NCBI GenBank assembly: GCA_029582155.1
Contig: CM055900.1
Location: 49,090,736 to 49,154,735, forward strand
Source of the DNA: Panopea generosa
Lineage: Eukaryota > Mollusca > Bivalvia > Adapedonta > Hiatellidae
DNA: 64,000 nucleotides
Direction of reading: 5' to 3'
In this document: piece by piece, positions 49,384 to 62,977 of the stretch
Layout: every line of letters starts with the position of its first letter
Position numbering within the stretch: the stretch's first letter is position 1
Position numbers and translations under genes: made by a program
Notes under the pieces: generated by a model
Databases searched by the model: none
Told to the model about the DNA's origin: nothing
Seen by the model: the letters and a program-made list of their open reading frames with translations, nothing else

Positions 49384-49580
49384 CACGGTCCTTTATTTCC
49401 GAGTCATCTAGGGCACTGTTGTCTTACAACCAATTACCTCTTAGCGATAGAGTCAATCCCAGCTAGGTCCAAACACTTTATTTCAGAAAATTTGGCAATG
49501 ACCTGCTGAAGGACGATCGCTCTTCTCAAATTCATTCTGACGTCTTCCTCCATCAATAAAACTGGAAAACTTAGTGTAGC
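49384..49580 (+). mobile_element. SINE family A copy, diverged
   Basis: tttccgagtcatctagggca, then gaaaatttggcaatgacctg, ctgaaggacgatcg, attcattctgacgtcttcct and ccatcaataaaactgg. Confidence 0.72.
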
Positions 49581-49754
49581 GGACGTTTTAATATAAACGA
49601 CGGCTCATCGACCACTGCCTGATTGCTTATCATGTCTGAAAAGTCTAAATAATTATTTTTGTATTTTACTGTCTGTCATTTTCGGATGTTAACAATTCCT
49701 ATAATAACAATGAGATCAAATATCCTCTCAGCCACTAACTGCTTTAATATGTTG

Positions 49755-50025
49755 CTTGTATGGGGGTTGTGTCTTTTTTTAACAGTATAGTAGTTATATA
49801 GAGGCTGTCATCAAGCCAAATGTTCCGGGGGTCCGCTATGCGGTTAACCACGTTAAGGTGCACATCTCAGCAAGTCACTGACTAATTCTTAGCATAGTGT
49901 GCAGTGGAAGTTTCAGGGTCGAAGAACAAAACATAGTCAATCATCTTGAAAAGAGTGACCAGAGGGGTTCCGAACTCACGACCCCAAGATTGACACATTG
50001 CTAACTGATCGAGCGGAAAATACTA
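49755..50025 (-). mobile_element. SINE family C-like copy, antisense
   Basis: tgtatgggggttgtgtcttt, then cagcaagtcactgactaatt, and a reversed B box gttccgaactcacgacc with ctgatcgagcgg. It is more diverged than the copies at 32945 and 39412. Confidence 0.5.
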
Positions 50026-50029
50026 GTAC

Positions 50030-50700
50030 CTTAATGAAGTCGTTTCTACTTATAAAACAATGTAAACAAATCTTGTATATACATTATAACATGTAAGATA
50101 AGGAGACTTGACATAGTATTTTCACATTCTTGAAAAAAGCAGTTGTTAAGGCCTTTTTCTTGAAACATGCAACAGACCGATAGTAGAGAACAAATATGCC
50201 TTGCTTTTAAATTCGAACTTGAACTTGCAACAACCAAGTTTGTAACTAACCGTGACATTTACAATTCTAATTGACTAGTTTACACAGACTTCCCTGCAAG
50301 GGGCTTACCGAACATTCATCATTGGATGTGATGAGTCTGCTACGAACTGTTTTCAAACCAGTTTCTCCATTTTCTTTCCTTTGCTTAAGCTGGTTTACCA
50401 GTGTTTGTTTTCTCTTTTCTTACAGTTAAGGTCATACTAGAAGTAATATTAAAGCAATGTGATCAATATTTGCGAGTTGATTTTGCATCCTTAACCTCCA
50501 TTGACACTTTTTCGATGTCTCAAAAGTTAATCGATACTATCTAAACATGATATCATTCTTATCTTTATGTGGACGGTCATCAAACACTTTCATTTAGCCA
50601 CATCTTCATCTTCTTCTAAATACCTTATCAAAGGCTTAGACATAGTAGCACTGTGTAAACTAGGTGAAGGAAAGTTATTTGTACATTTTAAAAACAGGAT
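50030..50700. other. non-coding, nothing recognised
   Basis: No recognisable gene or repeat. Confidence 0.35.
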
Positions 50701-50703
50701 AGA

Positions 50704-51136
50704 GGTAAGCACACCAATGATTTTTGTTCTTTATTCTATATTAAATAATCGTGCTTGTCATTCATATAGAGACCCAAATGAAAGAAGTGAAGCTTATATT
50801 TTATTGTTTGTAAACCACTGCACTACCAAAATATGATGTAAGTGTCATGTGTCATATCAAAGATTTTTTCTGTTCAGTGTGTAAACTCTTGACAAAGTGA
50901 AAGTAGACTTGCGAAATCATGTATTCATGCCGCAATTTCATAGCATTATTTAACTTCTTAATTCACTATTCGACCATGACATAACAATGGTTTCAAAATG
51001 TTCAAAAAACATCAATAATTCCATTCAAATGGACATTAAAATAAGGAAAATGCATTTTTAAAGAAGAAGAAACAAGACTTATTTATAATTGCCATTATGC
51101 AACTACCCCATGAAAGCAGTTCCTGATTTCAATAGT
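50704..51136 (-). mobile_element. ~430-bp interspersed element, copy 6
   Basis: accaatgatttttgttcttt, cttgtcattcatatagagac, gtgaaagtagacttgcgaaa, catttttaaagaagaagaaa and gccattatgcaactacccca. Confidence 0.75.
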
Positions 51137-51669
51137 GATATAACGCCTAGAACACCAGCACCTATGTGTACCTGATAGGTTTCTATAGATGACGATGTGA
51201 TGGGGTTAAAAGCGACATCAAACGCTTCAGCTGTTTCGATTAATTGTTTGTCTTATCAATCAATATTTTGTTACGTGCAGGTGGTACTGTAATTTAAACC
51301 ATTGCAACACATACAGCCGCTCCTGAGGATGGTTCGTCAATCTCCTTTTGGTACAAGTGATAATAGATAGTGATATAATGGGTTGAACCATTTTCTCCGT
51401 TTTTGTAGTAATACAAACATGACAGAATGCGACAAGGATGTATGCGGTAATTGGAGAAAATCTAATTAGTTACATATTGTTCCTATTGGATAACCACACA
51501 TCACGTTAATCAAAGATGGTTTAATATCCTCCCTGCATGAGATGGTTACTGTACTGTCCCGACGTCCGTGTCCGTCAACAAAAGGTTGTAGTAATTCCTC
51601 GTAACGATATTTACACAATTTTATCAAATTTCCCAAGCTGGATGTAAGCCAAACGTTGATTTTCCTTGT

Positions 51670-51830
51670 CATTTCTAAAGTGAATAAAACCTTTTAAAGG
51701 CCTGTCATTTATAGAAGACCCAATAAAAGAAGGAAACTTACATGTCATTGCTGGTTGACATCTTTATCATTAAAAAGGTACGGGACATGTTTCATTCAAA
51801 AGTTTTTGTTCTCTGAAAAAGTGAAAGTAG
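51670..51830 (-). mobile_element. truncated copy of the ~430-bp element
   Basis: aggcctgtcatttatagaag, cccaataaaagaaggaaact and ctgaaaaagtgaaagtagac follow the order of the element's antisense copies, but the rest is missing. Confidence 0.5.
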
Positions 51831-52074
51831 ACACCTGTCCAGCAGTTCATAGTACAAAACTCCACTGGACTGGTTTACTCTACTTCCTGTTCTTAAAAGT
51901 GAACACTCCTGTATTTGACAGCCTTTGCTTCGCAGTAAAATGGAGTGATGGTTGTCATCGCCGTGGAAATCTTACATTGAATGAAAGATATAAAACGCAA
52001 CCAAAGCCGAACATCAAGCGTTCTGAATGTCCATCCTAAATATAGTTTTGATAATCTGCTGGACGGCGCTTGTT

Positions 52075-52760
52075 TTTAGCTCTACTGGCCAAAGGCCAGC
52101 ATGGCTTATGTCATGGTAAATTGTCTGTCGTTATCGTCGTCCGTCCGTCCGTCCGTCCGTTAATCTTGTTCTTGTAGACGTAATGGCACCTTCATTTTTC
52201 ATTGAATCTTAACCAAACTTCAAAGCAGTTATATAATTACAACATCTCGGACGAGTTCTTGACCCAGCATGATTCGACTACAAATGCCCCCGCCACAGGA
52301 CTTATAAGCACATTTTAAGCGAAACTTTAAAAAGTATTTTCTCTGAAAGTTTAAAAGCCTAGACCTTTGATTTTTTACATGTAGCATTGCATGGAGGTCC
52401 CCTAAAATCGTTAAAGACAGGTCCCTGGGGTCAGATTTGGGGCTGCTACAGGGAACGCTGTTTTACATAGAGTTCTATAGAGAAAATGTTGTAGACGCAA
52501 TAGCACCTTCATTTTTCATTACAACTCAACCAACCTTTCACAGCAATTACGTAGCCACACGGTCTCAGGGAAGTTTTTGAACCAGCTTGATTTGACTACA
52601 AATGCTCCCGCCACAGGGCTTATAGGCACAATTTAAGCGGAACTTTAAAAAAAAAAACACATTTTCTCTGAAAATTCAAGGCCTTGGATATTTTATGTGT
52701 AACATTCTATGGTGATCTCCTAAAAGATTTGTTAAAGAAGAACTTACAAAAATTATTTCC
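52075..52760 (+). repeat. two-copy ~317-bp direct repeat preceded by CCGT microsatellite
   Basis: After a (CCGT)n run at 52140-52160, a unit with gcaccttcatttttcatt, ctacaaatgcccccgccaca, ggacttataagcac and attttctctgaaa appears at about 52170. It recurs at about 52487, with roughly 80 percent identity by eye. It may be a fragment of an unclassified dispersed repeat. Confidence 0.65.
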
Positions 52761-52959
52761 TCTGAAATGTTCATCAAATTGTTTCAAGTAGAGCGATTCA
52801 GGCACTCTTGCTCTTATTTTAAAAGTGTAAATATTTACATTTTTTCTATAATCAATCAAACTTTATATTTTTTATTAATAGGATTTGATTGTTTAAAGAT
52901 TAAATCAATTACAAAAGAAACCTATCATTACTATTTTTTTAAAAATATATAGAAACTAT

Positions 52960-54650
52960 CCACTACCCTACTTCCTTTTTAATTTCGGATATGCACATGC
53001 TTGACGGTTAATTTTGTTGCTCCGGCTAAATTGAAGATAAAAAGAAAATTTATTTAGTACAACTAAGGAAAGGTTTAATTGTATTGCGAATAATTTGCTC
53101 AGTATTTGAAAGCGTAATCATAAGGGTGTAGAGGTTTTATTTAGATGTAATTTGTGTTGTTAATTTTGCGTCATGTTTTTTTCCCGTGGGCAATATGTTC
53201 CTATCACACGTGTACTTGTGATCATTTTTCAAGTTAACAAATTCTGTAGCTGCCAAAACAATTTTAATAGAGATTGAGTATTTATATTTATGATTGGGAA
53301 TCGAAATTTAATGTTACCTATAACGTTTCTTTATTGTTGATGTTTAAATTTTGAGTCTGCCATATGCTACGAATTAAAATGTCAGGTACTTACGAGTTCG
53401 AATCCCGAAAATGTTTTAATTTTCTCCTAATTTTAGTTGTTTTTAAATATAAAGGCCTATATTTATTATCAAATAAAATTTGTATTTTATTGATTTATGA
53501 TTTGGTAGCTGCAGATGTATATGACTGCTACACCCCGATCTAATGCTTCATATTTGCAGCCTTTAAGGGACATTGACAACAATTATTCAATTATTCAGCA
53601 GTTTGTACCAAACCTTATTGCAATTATACTCATGTTTGTAAGAAATATTTAGGTCCGCATCCTATGATTGGTAATAACAGTCAGTCCATCTTACTTAAGT
53701 CGCAATTCAGACCTCAATATAGAGAACCTCAACATGCCAAAAGCTCATAGCTCCGACAAAAACGGTTTGCACGGTTTGCTGCCAGGAGAAGTGTTCCCAG
53801 AGGATCATTAAGATACAAAGGGCCTCGCAAAAAACAACAAATAGATGTTAAATTTCTTAAACACCATTTGAGTGATTATCCTGTCAGATCAATGTTGCTT
53901 CATTATTAAGTGGGTTTTCAAGTGGTTTCTTAAAAGAGGTTAATTTGGGTACAATCACAGGTTCTTTTTAAGAGAGACCTATCACCATCTTAGGTTTTCA
54001 CAGATTGGCCTTGTGTCAAAGCAAGACGATTGACATCGATTGATTCAACATTTATCTTCCCCGCTAGATCAAAGTATTAATGATTTAAAAAAAAATGCTC
54101 TGCCAAATATTCGTCATTTGATTCTGCATCTGATATGATATATTCCATTGCAAAGAGGCATTACTGGCAAAGATGTTAATGGGGGTGGGGGGAGGGAGTG
54201 CATTACTGGCAAAGATGGGGGCATTATCTACTGGCCATGTATTTTTCAATTGTTCTTAGTATAGTCATGTTAGAGAAACACGTCTGTATAATTGGTATAT
54301 AGGACATTCAGAACATACAACTTTTTATCGATTGCTTCAAAGCTAGAATCCAGAGACTATTAAAAAATTGCTCTTTTTATATCAAACTTGTTTGAATTTA
54401 TTGATAAATTATAGTTTCACATTAAATACTGTACCGGTTTTCAGACACTTCAAATGTATATTTAATATATTGTAACACAACTTTGTAAAACACCAATGAT
54501 CAACAATTGTTGTTGTATTTTGGGCCGGATGCCTTTATTTACTCAATAAAACATCTTGTATATTGATGGACATAAAATCGACATTTAGATTGTTGCCATT
54601 TCATTCATCCGGCTTTGAAACAAGATCTTAGGCAAATCACGCTCGAAGTC
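52960..54650. other. non-coding, nothing recognised
   Basis: AT-rich. A lone B-box-like GAGTTCGAATCCCG is at about 53395. Confidence 0.35.
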
Positions 54651-54654
54651 TTCC

Positions 54655-54745
54655 TGGTAAGCCTAGCGGAAAAAGGTGTCTTGCTCAAGGACACCAAACA
54701 TAGCCGTGGTAAAATCTTCTTATTATAAGAAGCACTCAGAGACAA
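54655..54745 (-). mobile_element. SINE family B 3' fragment, antisense
   Basis: aaggtgtcttgctcaaggac then accaaacatagccgtgg is the reverse complement of the family B body at 37065-37105. Confidence 0.55.
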
Positions 54746-55496
54746 TTGGTAAGCATGATAAATGAGGCCTATAAGTCCATCATATCATTGTGAATTTCAC
54801 GTCCCTATGTCTTACGGTTAGGCCCTTGGAACAGGGCCTACTTTACTAAATCTATATGAGCGAAAATGACAAAAACCGTCATTTCTGATGATTGAATCAA
54901 TTTGAATGTTTTTTTTGTGTGTGTGATTTGTTGTTGCTGACATGACGGTTAATGCTTATATTTTATTGAGTGTCCTACATTGTATGCAGGGTATAAAGTT
55001 TTGACGTAATTCAACTTCTGCTGAAGTAATTGACCACTCAGCGTGCTCGTATGTCGGTCCCTGGCGGAAAAATCCAGGACCGTTTCTAAATGTGTCTTGA
55101 GGATCTCTTTAAATAAACGGTAAATCAATGTAATGAAGATTCTGAATAATATAAAAACAATTTATGAAGTGTATTGATCAAAATTTGACATTAAAACGTC
55201 ACTCTTTTCATTTAATTTTACGCCACAACGTCTGGGCAAAATTTATCGTAAATGCATCTTTATATCTCCTGGGAATTCCCCCAGAATACAGGAACTGCAT
55301 CATAGAAAGCAACATTTCATGCGGGGAGCGGGGTTCCCTCAGACCTCCTAGAACCTGGTAGACTTGCATATCATTTTGGGGTCCGCGACGCCACTAAGAG
55401 TCATAGTGTTATGTATTGATATGGGACCGCGGTAATTATTCTTTGAGTATCACACACAAATGTACACGAGCATACGTGACGGAAGTGACTCTTTCT

Positions 55497-55558
55497 GGTC
55501 TCTCTATCTATCTGTGTTTCTCTCTCTATCTCCTCTCTCTATATCTCTCCCTTTCCCT

Positions 55559-55616
<58 letters not shown>

Positions 55617-55650
55617 TTCTCCCTCTCTCCCCCTCTCTCTCTCTCTCTCA
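55497..55650. repeat. CT microsatellite
   Basis: Long TC/CT dinucleotide runs interrupted by tatc and ccctcc. Confidence 0.95.
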
Positions 55651-55819
55651 ATTAAAGAATACAACCATTTGTATTTTTAGCCCTTATAATAATAATACTT
55701 CTGTTAATCAACATACCTATCTTATAAAAACATCGTGGTGTAAACACAATGTGGCTACAATCACACATTCAAATTCATACAAAACAATTACTGAAATAGC
55801 TTACTTTTGAATCACTAAC

Positions 55820-56380
55820 AGTAAGACATTCAGTTTATTGCATGACTCGCTCATCTTAATGTATCAATAAAATGGTGTCTCAACAACGTGTTTTACGTTA
55901 TAAATTAAAACAACAATAACGGTAATAACCATATTTCAAGTTTGCGTGGTGATGTGGGTGCGTATGCATGCTTGTGAGGAAGATTGAGAAAGGGGTGGGG
56001 GCCATGACTTTGGTCATGCTTATATCAGCCTTCCTGTTAAATGAACAAACTAAAGGTGCAAAGTAATGAAAATAAACTAAACAGATAAACAACCAGTGAT
56101 ACTACATGTATTAGAATCTTCGTAGATAATAGGTCGAGATAACGACACTCCGCTGGTGATCAGCCGAGCTGTTTTATTAAAACACTTAAACCGAGGTAGT
56201 ACCTCCGTGACTGATTCATTTTTCTTGCATACTAATAAACCAGCAAAACAAATACGGCGGTTTTCAATCTTCTTTAGTATGACGTCATAACCACGTGCAT
56301 TTTTATAAGTGAGGATGAGATTTGCAAAATGTCGATATGAGAAAAATATTGATTAAATAAAAAGAGTTATGGACACTATG
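55820..56380. other. non-coding, nothing recognised
   Basis: No feature identified. Confidence 0.35.
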
Positions 56381-56385
56381 AAGGA

Positions 56386-56608
56386 GGACCTCCCAGGGAG
56401 GGTCCCTGTTCCCTAGATCTCTTAAAGTAATGGCCATTGTTCCCCAGATCTTCAAAAGTATTTGCCGTAGTTCGCCAAAAGTATTTCCCCTATATCTCTC
56501 AAATTAGGCATTTGGTCCTTGGATCCCTGAAAGTAGCGGTTAATGCTCACCAGATCCCTAGAAGTAATTGGTCATGTTCCTAAGAACATCAAAACCCCTG
56601 GGAGGGCC
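56386..56608. mobile_element. possible foldback element with internal ~40-bp repeats
   Basis: GGACCTCCCAGGGA (56386-56399) pairs with CCCCTGGGAGGGCC (56595-56608) with two mismatches. Inside, about five degenerate units share ccagatc(c)ct, aaaagtaatgg and ttgttcccc. The size fits a small non-autonomous inverted-repeat element. No target-site duplication was seen. Confidence 0.42.
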
Positions 56609-56619
56609 TTATGAAGACT

Positions 56620-57530
56620 GGCTACATCTTACAGATATAAAAAGTATATTTAAGTTGTTAATGTAGATGCTGTTTATTTTTGTTTGTATATGTGACTGAC
56701 AATCATATATTATACACCATTTATCTTAAATATCGAGGAGGCAACTGTTTCCTCCTGCCACAGTGTGACCACGGCGCTGACCATCATGCGGACAAATATA
56801 GATATAGGTTAGTTTAGTTGTATATCGTTGTTATGCTATGATCTGATATACTGAAGATATTCATTTTTAAATTGTAAAATACTATCTGATTGTTTAATAA
56901 AATCGGTGACGAAATCCCAAATTACAGCTCCTGAATATGATAAAAAAAACTAAAATTAAACAACACAGTTTGGCTTTGGGATATAAACAACATTTTCTGA
57001 AGTAGAGCTGAAGTTTCCAGAATGTATTACAATTGGTTATGTGTGTATTTAATGAGCCTCAAAGATAAGGAGGTGAAATTCCTTTTATTATTTTGTACAT
57101 TACATCCATCTCGAGTAACATATTAATGATAACTATTAAATTGCAAACACCCAAATATGAAACTCTGACGCCAACATTTCTCTTTTTAAGGTAATTGTTT
57201 TTTATTAATCGTTGAAAGGTAGACTATTGTATTACATATTAATATTCTAATCTATCGACAATGGCTAAATAAGGTAAAGATGAAGTTATTTATCATAACA
57301 TATTTCAACATAAAAATGATTAAACCACGTGCTATATACACGTTAATCACCAAGTCATCTACATGCATTTTAAAGCGTTTTCGCTTATGTTGTATCTTTG
57401 TAATGTATGGTATAGCGATCCTTAAATGTTTTATCAACGATAAACAAACTGATTGATTGCTTTCCTGTATGAAGGTAGAGTGTTTTTATTTAAAATTAAT
57501 TTGAGAAACAGATTTAAAATATGAAAGCTC
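56620..57530. other. non-coding, nothing recognised
   Basis: AT-rich flank of the 28-bp satellite. Confidence 0.35.
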
Positions 57531-59250
57531 AAATTTGCGTACAATGTACAAAACATGTTCTGTGGAACACAATGTACAAAACATGTTCTGTGGAGCACAA
57601 TGTACAAAGCATGTTCAGTGGAACACAATGTACAAAACATGTTCTGTAGAACACAATGTACAATACATGTTCTGTGGAACACAATGCACAAAACCTGTTC
57701 TGTGGAACACAATGTACAAAACATGTTCTGTGGAACACAATGTACAAAACATGTTCTGTGGAACACAATGTACAAAGCATGTTCTGTGGAACACAATGTA
57801 CAAAACATGTTCTGTGGAACACAATGTACAAAACATGTTCTGTGGAGCACAATGTACAAAACATGATGTACAAAACATGTTCTGTGGAGCACAATGTACA
57901 AAACATGTTCTGTGGAACACAATGTACTAAACATGTTCTGTGGAACACAATGTACAAAACCTGTTCTGTGGAGCACAATGTACAAAACATGTTCTGTGGA
58001 GCACAATGTACAAAACATGTTCTGTGGAACACAATGTACAAAACCTGTTCAGTGGAACAAAATGTACAAAACCTGTTCTGTGGAACAAATGTACAAAACA
58101 TGTTCTGTGGAACACAATGTACAAAACATGTTCTGAGGAACACAATGTACAAAACATGTTCTGTGGAACACAATGTACAAAACCTGTCCTGTGGAACAAA
58201 ATGTATAAAAACCTGTCCTGTGGAACACAATGTACAAAACATGTCCTGTGGAACACAATGTACAAAACATGTTCTGTGGAACACAATGTACAAAACATGT
58301 CCTGTGGAACTCAATGTACAAAACCTGTTCAGTGGAACAAAATGTACAAAACCTGTTCTGTGAAAATCAATGTACAAAACCTGTTCTGTTGAACACAGTG
58401 TACAAAACATGTCTTGTGGAACACAATGTACCAAACCTGTTCTGTGGAACACAATGTACAAAACATGTCCTGTGGAACACGATGTACAAAACATGTCCTG
58501 TAGAACACGATGTACAAAACACAATGTACAAAACCTGTTCTATGGAACACAATGTAAAGAACTCGATGTACAAAAACTGTTCTGTGGAACACAATGTACA
58601 AAACATGTCCTTTGGAACACAATGTATAAAACCTGTTCTGTGGAACACAATGTACAAAACATGTCCTTTGGAACACAATGTATAAAACATGTTCTGTGGA
58701 ACACAATGTACAAAACCTGTTCAGTGGAACAAAATGTACAAAACCTGTTCTGTGGAACACAATGTACAAAACATGTCCTGTGGAACACAATGTACAAAAC
58801 ATGTTGTATGGAACACAATGTACAAAACATGTTCTGTGGAACACAATGTACAAAACATGTCCTGTGGAACACAATGTACCAAACCTGTTCTGTGGAACAC
58901 AATGTACAAAACATGTTCTGTGGAACACAATGCACAAAACCTGTTCTGTCGAACATAATGCACAAAACATGTTTTGTGGAATACAATGTACAAAACCTGT
59001 TCAATGGAACACATTGTACAAAACATGTTCTGTGGAACACAATGCACAAAACCTGTTCTGTCGAACATAATGCACAAAACATGTTTTGTGGAATACAATG
59101 TACAAAACCTGTTCAGTGGAACACATTGTACAAAACATGTTCTGTGGAACACAATGCACAAAACCTGTTCTGTCGAACATAATGCACAAAACATGTTTTG
59201 TGGAATACAAGGTACAAAACCTGTTCAGTGGAACACATTGTACAAAACCT

Positions 59251-60530
59251 GTTCTGTGAAAATCAATGTACAAAACCTGTTCTGTTGAACACAGTGTACA
59301 AAACATGTCTTGTGGAACACAATGTACAAAACCTGTTCTTTGAATCACAATGTATCAAACCTGTTCAGTGGAACAAAATGTACAAAACCTGTCCAGTGGA
59401 ACACAATGTACAAAACATGTCCTGTGAAACACAATGTACAAAACCTGTTCTATGAAACACAATGTCCAAACATGTCCTGTGGAACACAATGTATAAAAAC
59501 TGTTCTGTTGAACACAATGTACAAAACATATCCTTTGGAACACAATGTACAAAACCTGTTCTGTGAATCACAATGTACAAAACCTGTTCTGCAGAACACA
59601 ATGTACAAAACATGTCTTGTGGAACACAATGTACAAAACCTGTTCTGTGGTACACAATGTCCAAACATGTCCTGTGGAACTCGATGTACATAACCTGTTC
59701 CATGGAACACGATGTACAAAACCTGTCCTGTGGAACACAATGTACAAAACATGTCCTGTGGAACACAATGTACAAAACCTGTTCTGTGGAACACAATGTA
59801 CAAAACATGTTCAGTGGAACAAAATGTACAAAACTTGTTCTGTGGAACACAATGTATAAAAACATGTCCTGTGGAACACAATGTACAAAACCTGTTCTGT
59901 GAAAATCAATGTACAAAACCTGTTCTGTTGAACACAGTGTACAAAACATGTCTTGTGGAACACAATGTACAAAACCTGTTCTTTGAATCACAATGTATCA
60001 AACCTGTTCAGTGGAACAAAATGTACAAAACCTGTCCAGTGGAACACAATGTACAAAACATGTCCTGTGAAACACAATGTACAAAACCTGTTCTGTGGAA
60101 CACAATGTCCAAACATGTCCTGTGGAACACAATGTATAAAAACTGTTCTGTTGAACACAATGTACAAAACTTATCCTTTGTAACACAATGTACAAAACCT
60201 GTTCTGTGAATCACAATGTACAAAATCTGTTCTGCGGAACACAATGTACAAAACATGTCTTGTGGAACACAATGTACAAAACCTGTTCTGTGGTACACAA
60301 TGTCCAAACATGTCCTGTGGAACTCGATGTACATAACCTGTTCCATGGAACACGATGTACAAAACCTGTCCTGTGGAACACAATGTACAAAACATGTCCT
60401 GTGGAACACAATGTACAAAACCTGTTCTGTGGAACACAATGTACAAAACATGTTCAGTGGAACAAAATGTACAAAACTTGTTCTGTGGAACACAATGTAT
60501 AAAAACATGTCCTGTGGAACACAATGTACA
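59251..60530. repeat. 643-bp higher-order duplication in the 28-bp satellite
   Basis: The rare variants gttctgtgaaaatcaatg (59251 and 59894) and gttctgtggtacacaatg (59642 and 60285) recur at the same 643-bp offset. This is a block of 23 units with one base lost. Confidence 0.8.
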
Positions 60531-62977
60531 AAACATGATCTGTGGAACACAATGTACAAAACCTGTCCTGTGGAACACGATGCACAAAACCTGTACTGTG
60601 GAACACGATGTACAAAAACTGTTTTGTGGAACACAATGTACAAAACATGTCCTGTGGAACACAATGTACAAAACATGTCCTGTGGAACACAATGTACAAA
60701 AAATGTTCTGAAGAACACAATGTACAAAACCTGTCCTTTGAAACACGATGTTCAAAACATGTCCTGTGGAACACAATGTACAAAACATGTCCTGTGGAAC
60801 GCAATGTACAGAACACAATGTACAAAAACTGTTCTGTGAAACACAATGTACAAATCATGTCCTGTGAAACACAATGTACAAAACATGTCTTGTGGAAGAC
60901 AATGTACATAACCTGTCCTGTGGAACAAAATGTACAAAACATGTACTGTGGAACACAATAACAAAACCTGTCCTGTGGAACACAATGTACAAAACATGTA
61001 CTGTGGAACACAATGTACAAACCCTGTTCTGTGGAACACAATGTACAAAACCTGTTCTGTGGAACATAATGTTAAAAACCTTTTCTGTAGAACACAATTT
61101 ACAAAACCTGCCCTGTGGATCACAATGTAAAAACATATCCTGTGGAACACAATGTACAAAACATGTCCTGTGGAACACAATGTACACAACATGTCCTGTG
61201 GATCACAATATCAAAACCTGTTCACTGGAACAAAATGTACAAAACATGTTCTGTGGAACTCTATGTACAAAACCTGTTCTTTGAACACAATGTCAAAACG
61301 TGTTGTATGGAACACATTGTACAAAACCTGTTCTGTTGAACTCAATGTACAAAACATGTTCTGCGGAACACACTGTCAAAACCTGTTCTATGGAACACAA
61401 TGTGCAAAACATATCCTGTGGACGCAATGTATAAAACATGTTCAGTGGAACACAATGTACAAACCATACCTTGTGGAACACAATGTCAAAACCTGTCCTG
61501 TGGAACACAATGTACAAAACCTGTCCTGTGGAACACAATGTAAAAAACATGTCCTGTGGAACACAATGTACAAAACGTGTCCTGTGGAACACAATGTACA
61601 AAACCTGTCCTGTGGAACACAATGTACAAAACATGTCCTGTGGAACACAATGTACAAAACCTGTCCTGTGGAACACAATGTACAAAACATGTTCTGTGGA
61701 ACACAATGTACAAAACCTGTTCTGTGGAACACAATGTACAAAACATGTCCTGTGGAACAAAATGTACAAAACCTGTCCTGTGGAACACAATGTACAAAAC
61801 ATGTTCTGTTGAACACAATGTACAAAACATGTCCTGTGGAACACAATGTACAAAATATGTTCTGTGGAACTCAATACACAAAACCTGTTCAATGGAACAA
61901 AATGTACAAAACCTGTCCTGTGGAACACAATGTACAAAACATGTTCTGTGGAACACAATGTACAAAGCCTGTTCTGTGGAACACAATGTACAAAACCTGT
62001 TCTGTGGAACACAATGTACAAAACATGTCCTGTGGAACACAATGTACAAAACATGTTCTGTGGAACACAATGTACAAAACATGTCCTGTGGAACACAATG
62101 TACAAAACATGTCCTGTGGAACTCAATGTACAAAACATGTTCAGTGGAACAAAATGTACAAAGCCTGTTCTGTGAAAATCAATGTACAAAACATGTTCTG
62201 TTGAACACAGTGTACAAAACATGTCTTGTGGAACACAATGTACCAAACCTGTTCTGTGGAACACAATGTACAAAACATGTCCTGTGGAACTCGATGAACA
62301 AAACCTGTTCTGTGGAACACGATGTACAAAACATGTCCTGTAGAACACGATGTACAAACATGTCATGTGGAACACAATGTACAGAACACAATGTACAAAA
62401 CCTGTTCTGTGGAACACAATGAACAAAACCTGTTCTGTGAAACAAAACGTACAAAACCTGTTCTGCGGAACACAATGTACAAAACTTGTCCTGTGGAACA
62501 CAATGTAAAGAACTCGATGTACAAAAACTGTTCTGTGGAACACAATGTACAAAACATGTCCTTTGGAACACAATGTATAAAACCTTTTCTGTGGAACACA
62601 ATGTAAAAAACCTGTTCAGTGGAACAAAATGTACAAAACCTGTTCTGTGGAACACAATGTACAAAACATGTCCTGTGGAACACAATGTACAAAAACTGTT
62701 CTGTGGAACACAATGTACAAAACATGTCCTTTGAAACACAATGTACAAAACCTGTTCTGTGGATCACAATGCACAAAACCTGTTCTGTCGAACATAATGC
62801 ACAAAACATGTTTTGTGGAATACAATGTACAAAACCTGTTCAGTGGAACACAATGTATAAAACATATCCTTTGGAACACAATGTACAAAACCTGTTCTGT
62901 GAATCACAATGTACAAAACCTGTTCAGTGGAACACAATGTACAAAACATGTCCTGTGGAACACAATGTACAAAACCT

